From Litorimonas sp964610115 (lineage in GTDB: Bacteria > Pseudomonadota > Alphaproteobacteria > Caulobacterales > Maricaulaceae): a stretch of 17,271 bases of DNA. The DNA lies in assembly GCA_964610115.1 (NCBI GenBank), contig CAZSUW010000052.1, forward strand, positions 1-17,271, read 5' to 3'. Shown one piece after another: positions 14,905-17,271 of the stretch. The position numbers were made by a program, and so were the translations under genes. The notes below the pieces were generated by a model that searched no databases, was not told the DNA's origin, and saw nothing but the letters and a program-made list of their open reading frames with translations. Position 1 is the first letter of the stretch, and each line of letters starts with the position of its first letter.

Positions 14905-15981
14905 TTGACTCACCATCTTGCAAAAATTGCTTTAACCGAGATGCAAGCGGAGCTTCGTGACCAGGCTATGCGCTTTTGCGCGGAAAAATCGCCCGTCAGC
15001 CGCGTGCGAGCGTTAATGGCGGAAGAACGCGGCTTTGACCCCGACGTCTGGAGCGAAATGGCCGCGCTCGGTTGGCTCAGTATTGCCATTCCAGAACAGT
15101 ATGGCGGCTTGGGTCTAGAAATGGCGGATGTCGTGCCGATTGTTGAAGCGATGGGCAAGCATTTGATGAATTCGCCCTATGTCTCCACAACGCTTGCTTC
15201 GCAGACGATATTGGCGGGTGGGTCCGACGCACAAAAAGCCGAATGGCTACCGAAAATTGCCGAAGGCATAGCGGCGACGGTGGCGCTGTTTGAGCCATCG
15301 GGGGCATGGGATTTGGACCGGGTCGCGGGACAGGTGAAAGTCTTCGTCGAAAACCTGGACGCGGCGGAGGTGGTGATTGCGACTGTCAGACATAAAGACA
15401 AGACCCGCCTCGCTATTCTACCGCGCGAGCGCATCACAGACGCCCGCCGTGAAACGATTATTGATGAGACGAAGCGAAGTTTTACCTTCATCATGCCGAA
15501 GGTGTCTGAAGACGATTTGATGCCTCTCGAGCTAACAGCGACGGCATTAGAGCATGTTGAAAAAACAGCCGGCCTTCTCCAAGCGGCGGAATATGCCGGC
15601 GCGGCGCAGGCCTGCATCGATTATACGGTCGATTACCTTCAAACGCGTACCCAGTTTGGAAAACCCATTGGGGCTTACCAAGCGTTGAAGCATCCGACAG
15701 TCGATGCTTTCATTGAGTCTGAGAAAGCGCGCTCTCTAACCTATGCGGCGGCCACGCATTTTGAAAAACAGGGCGAGGGGGAAATCGCGGTCCGTATGGC
15801 CAATGCGCAAGGCGAAAAAGCGCTGTCCTTTGCCGCGGATCGCTCGATCCAGTTTCATGGCGGTTTCGGCTTTACCTATGACTGCGACGCACAGCTCTAT
15901 CGCCGCCGCGCCATGTTCCTCGCCAGCCAATATGGCGACGCCGCTTATCACCGCGCGAAGCTGGCGGATTTGCTATTTTAG
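14905..15981 (+). CDS. Acyl-CoA dehydrogenase-like protein, partner subunit
   Basis: The 358-residue protein is a shorter acyl-CoA dehydrogenase. The N-terminal helical domain is clear (RGFDPDVWSEMAALGW, IPEQYGGLGL at 62-71). The central beta domain is reduced and lacks the SEPDNGSD-type segment of its neighbour. The C-terminal domain has RTQFGKPIGAYQALKH (248-263) and IQFHGGFGFTYDCDAQLYRRR (315-335). No GGT-x-QIQRN motif is found. Such a split of features between adjacent genes is typical of alpha2beta2 dehydrogenases, where each subunit supplies part of the FAD or substrate site. The start is TTG at 14905. No ATG lies between the upstream stop (14893-14895, same frame) and 14941, and starting at 14941 would cut the first helix. 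There is no strong ribosome binding site, so coupling to the gene upstream is likely. Confidence 0.88.
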   Translation: MTHHLAKIALTEMQAELRDQAMRFCAEKSPVSRVRALMAEERGFDPDVWSEMAALGWLSIAIPEQYGGLGLEMADVVPIVEAMGKHLMNSPYVSTTLASQTILAGGSDAQKAEWLPKIAEGIAATVALFEPSGAWDLDRVAGQVKVFVENLDAAEVVIATVRHKDKTRLAILPRERITDARRETIIDETKRSFTFIMPKVSEDDLMPLELTATALEHVEKTAGLLQAAEYAGAAQACIDYTVDYLQTRTQFGKPIGAYQALKHPTVDAFIESEKARSLTYAAATHFEKQGEGEIAVRMANAQGEKALSFAADRSIQFHGGFGFTYDCDAQLYRRRAMFLASQYGDAAYHRAKLADLLF

Positions 15982-17014
15982 AGATTGTTTGAATGTTTTT
16001 GGGGGCGTAGAGATTTAAGCTGAAGCGTTTTCCCCAAAAGATTTTTCCTAAACCTTGCGTCGCGCGTGACATATGACGCAGCGATGTTGGGCTTCGCCTC
16101 ACGAAAGCAAAGAAAGCTAAAACGCCGTGGAGTAAGAGCTGAACCCCACCTTTTGCCATTGTGAACGCGATTTTGAGGGAGCCCGCAGATCTACGGGTCG
16201 CATATATTTGTGCAGGCCCTTGTCCAAAGCCGAAGCTTGTTTGAACGACATAATGGGCATTGGCGCGGTGACGCGGAACGATTTCGTGACTAAGCGCGTC
16301 GGGCGACCAACCGACCAACGTTCCCTGTCTTTTGAGCATTTCGAATAGCACATCGTCCTCACCGCCATGCGTGTTTAAAGCGGGATCAAAGGCTGGCTTT
16401 GGCAATCTGCAGAGCGATAAATCCAACAAACAGCCACCCGCACCAAGAGTTTTCTCCACTCTCTTTTCTTTTTCGTTCTTAAGAACGCGTGAGAAAAACC
16501 TACTCATAAAGCCGTTCGGATCTGGAATGTCTTCTGGCAAACGGGCGAGGGTTGGGCCGAAAACAATCCCAGCACCGAGACGCGACGTGCTTTCCAGCAG
16601 TGATGACAGCCACGATGATGAGGCAATCATGTCATCATCCAAAAATGCAACGTATCGCGACTTAACTTGGGCCATACCGGCATTCCGCGCATTGCATAGG
16701 CCAGCATTTGGTTCGTGAAAGTAAATTATTGGGTTAGCAAACAGATGCTCAAGCGAGGCAATGGCCTGTCGTTCTTGGTCCGTAGGATTATTGTCAATAA
16801 TGATGAGTTGAATGCGACTGGGTTCGATAGATTGTTCCGCAACGCTTTTGATGGCGTCACGAAGCGTGGCAGGGCGTCCATAGGTGGGGATGACAACACT
16901 TATTCTTGTCTCCAAACACGTTTCGGTTTCCGCAGAAGCGTCATCGCATATACTGTCGGTGCTATCGTGTTCGTCTCTACTTCGAGCGTAGCGAGACTGT
17001 GATTTAAGTAGCAT
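15872..17014 (-). CDS. Family 2 glycosyltransferase
   Basis: This is a GT-A fold glycosyltransferase of about 380 residues that uses a nucleotide-sugar donor, likely for polysaccharide or lipid-linked glycan assembly at the inner membrane face. Numbered from ATG 17014: after a polar N-terminus, ISVVIPTYGRP starts the domain near residue 38. The DxD-type motif is FLDDDM (Asp126-128), and GGEDD (218-221 region) gives the probable base. A hydrophobic stretch near 283-305 (AFTMAKGGVQLLLHGVLAFF) may contact the membrane. ATG 17014 has AGGGA six bases upstream; a TTG at 17035 would add seven residues. The last 36 or so residues are read from the antisense strand of the dehydrogenase gene and are strongly basic, so the tail looks like lost-stop read-through. 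GC content is visibly lower than in the neighbours. Acceptor and donor are unknown. Confidence 0.85.
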   Translation of the reverse strand: MLLKSQSRYARSRDEHDSTDSICDDASAETETCLETRISVVIPTYGRPATLRDAIKSVAEQSIEPSRIQLIIIDNNPTDQERQAIASLEHLFANPIIYFHEPNAGLCNARNAGMAQVKSRYVAFLDDDMIASSSWLSSLLESTSRLGAGIVFGPTLARLPEDIPDPNGFMSRFFSRVLKNEKEKRVEKTLGAGGCLLDLSLCRLPKPAFDPALNTHGGEDDVLFEMLKRQGTLVGWSPDALSHEIVPRHRANAHYVVQTSFGFGQGPAQIYATRRSAGSLKIAFTMAKGGVQLLLHGVLAFFAFVRRSPTSLRHMSRATQGLGKIFWGKRFSLNLYAPKNIQTISKIANPPASRGDKRRRHIGWRGTWRGGDRAVRRSHR

Positions 17015-17218
17015 GTCGGGTCCCTGTCGATGCAAGCTATTTGAGCGTCTAAGGGATTTAACGCGTGGAGTAGGAGTTTCCTGCGAACCTTTTTGAATTT
17101 TCGACAGCGTTATGGTTAAATTAAGCTAGGCCGAGTTTGGCGCAAACGCGTGTAATAGCCTGACTGGGACGAATTATCAGGGAAAAAGAAAAACATATCG
17201 CAAGCGAAAGTTCGCCGA
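17015..17218. other. Intergenic region between glycosyltransferase and tRNA-Asn
   Basis: These 204 bases hold the leader of the glycosyltransferase gene and the 3' flank of the tRNA gene, both read on the minus strand. I see the weak AGGGA ribosome binding site near 17020-17025 and a possible terminator at 17183-17215. No convincing promoter or gene is seen. Confidence 0.5.
17183..17215 (-). terminator. Possible rho-independent terminator of tRNA-Asn
   Basis: On the minus strand, a small GCGA-ACTT-TCGC hairpin (17215-17204) is followed after about ten bases by TTTTTCTTTTT (17193-17183). The T run is good but the stem is short and distant from it, so this is a weak candidate. Confidence 0.3.
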
Positions 17219-17271
17219 TGGCTCCGCAAGCAGGACTCGAACCTGCGACCCAGTGATTAACAGTCACTTGC
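17219..17271 (-). tRNA. tRNA-Asn (anticodon GUU), 3' part; 5' end outside window
   Basis: Read on the minus strand, this is the 3' two thirds of a tRNA. It has an anticodon stem AGTGA/TCACT around the loop CTGTTAA with anticodon GTT (17261-17259), and a five-base variable loop GGGTC. The T arm is GCAGG-TTCGAGT-CCTGC. The acceptor strand TTGCGGA is followed by discriminator G and an encoded CCA (17221-17219). The anticodon assigns it to asparagine. The missing 5' strand should read TCCGCAA. The D arm is cut by the window edge. Confidence 0.95.

Noticed and set aside
17100..17130. CtrA-like TTAA motifs before the glycosyltransferase gene
   Set aside because: The two TTAA elements are adjacent and not seven bases apart, so the full CtrA consensus is not met; AT-rich intergenic DNA gives such matches by chance.
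17219..17271. tRNA-Asn 3' end as an integration (att) site
   Set aside because: I found no second copy of the tRNA 3' end and no integrase gene in the window.

Overview
The window is an ordinary-looking piece of an alphaproteobacterial chromosome. The gene order tsaE, amgK-type kinase, murU-type nucleotidyltransferase, addB, addA, trxA is, from memory, a block typical of Alphaproteobacteria. The AddB is of the alphaproteobacterial type without a Walker A motif, and a GTCCCCGG-type palindrome of a kind common in that class lies at 13604-13681. I cannot name the genus. Base composition is moderately GC-rich over most of the window and visibly lower in the glycosyltransferase gene at the right end.

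Left part (2-3481, + strand): the 3' end of valS, then three genes of one orientation. The first is a DUF3137 membrane protein cut by a run of 100 N. The second is a two-helix membrane protein of unknown function. The third is a soluble, divergent DUF3137-like protein. The N run is flanked by an exact 55-bp duplication and is almost certainly two contigs that really overlap. Collapsing it restores a 317-residue protein.

Centre (3526-13035): a minus-strand adrenodoxin-type 2Fe-2S ferredoxin is divergent from a tight + strand operon. The operon encodes TsaE (tRNA t6A synthesis), an AmgK-like sugar kinase and a MurU-like uridylyltransferase (together a MurNAc recycling route to UDP-MurNAc), AddB and AddA (double-strand break resection helicase-nuclease), and thioredoxin. 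Two ATGA overlaps (5430-5433 and 9235-9238) suggest translational coupling.

Right part (13136-15981, + strand): a MaoC-type hydratase followed by two different acyl-CoA dehydrogenase genes 9 bases apart. The pair resembles the heteromeric (alpha2beta2) acyl-CoA dehydrogenases known from steroid side-chain degradation. The MaoC ribosome binding site lies inside a 14-bp hairpin, and a long palindromic repeat separates MaoC from the dehydrogenases. A convergent family 2 glycosyltransferase on the minus strand overlaps the end of the second dehydrogenase by 110 bases. A partial tRNA-Asn(GUU) gene on the minus strand closes the window.

No stretch longer than 300 bases lacks a gene. I found no CRISPR array, insertion sequence or phage gene. 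The observations most worth following are the tandem DUF3137-like trio, the occluded MaoC ribosome binding site, and the paired dehydrogenases.
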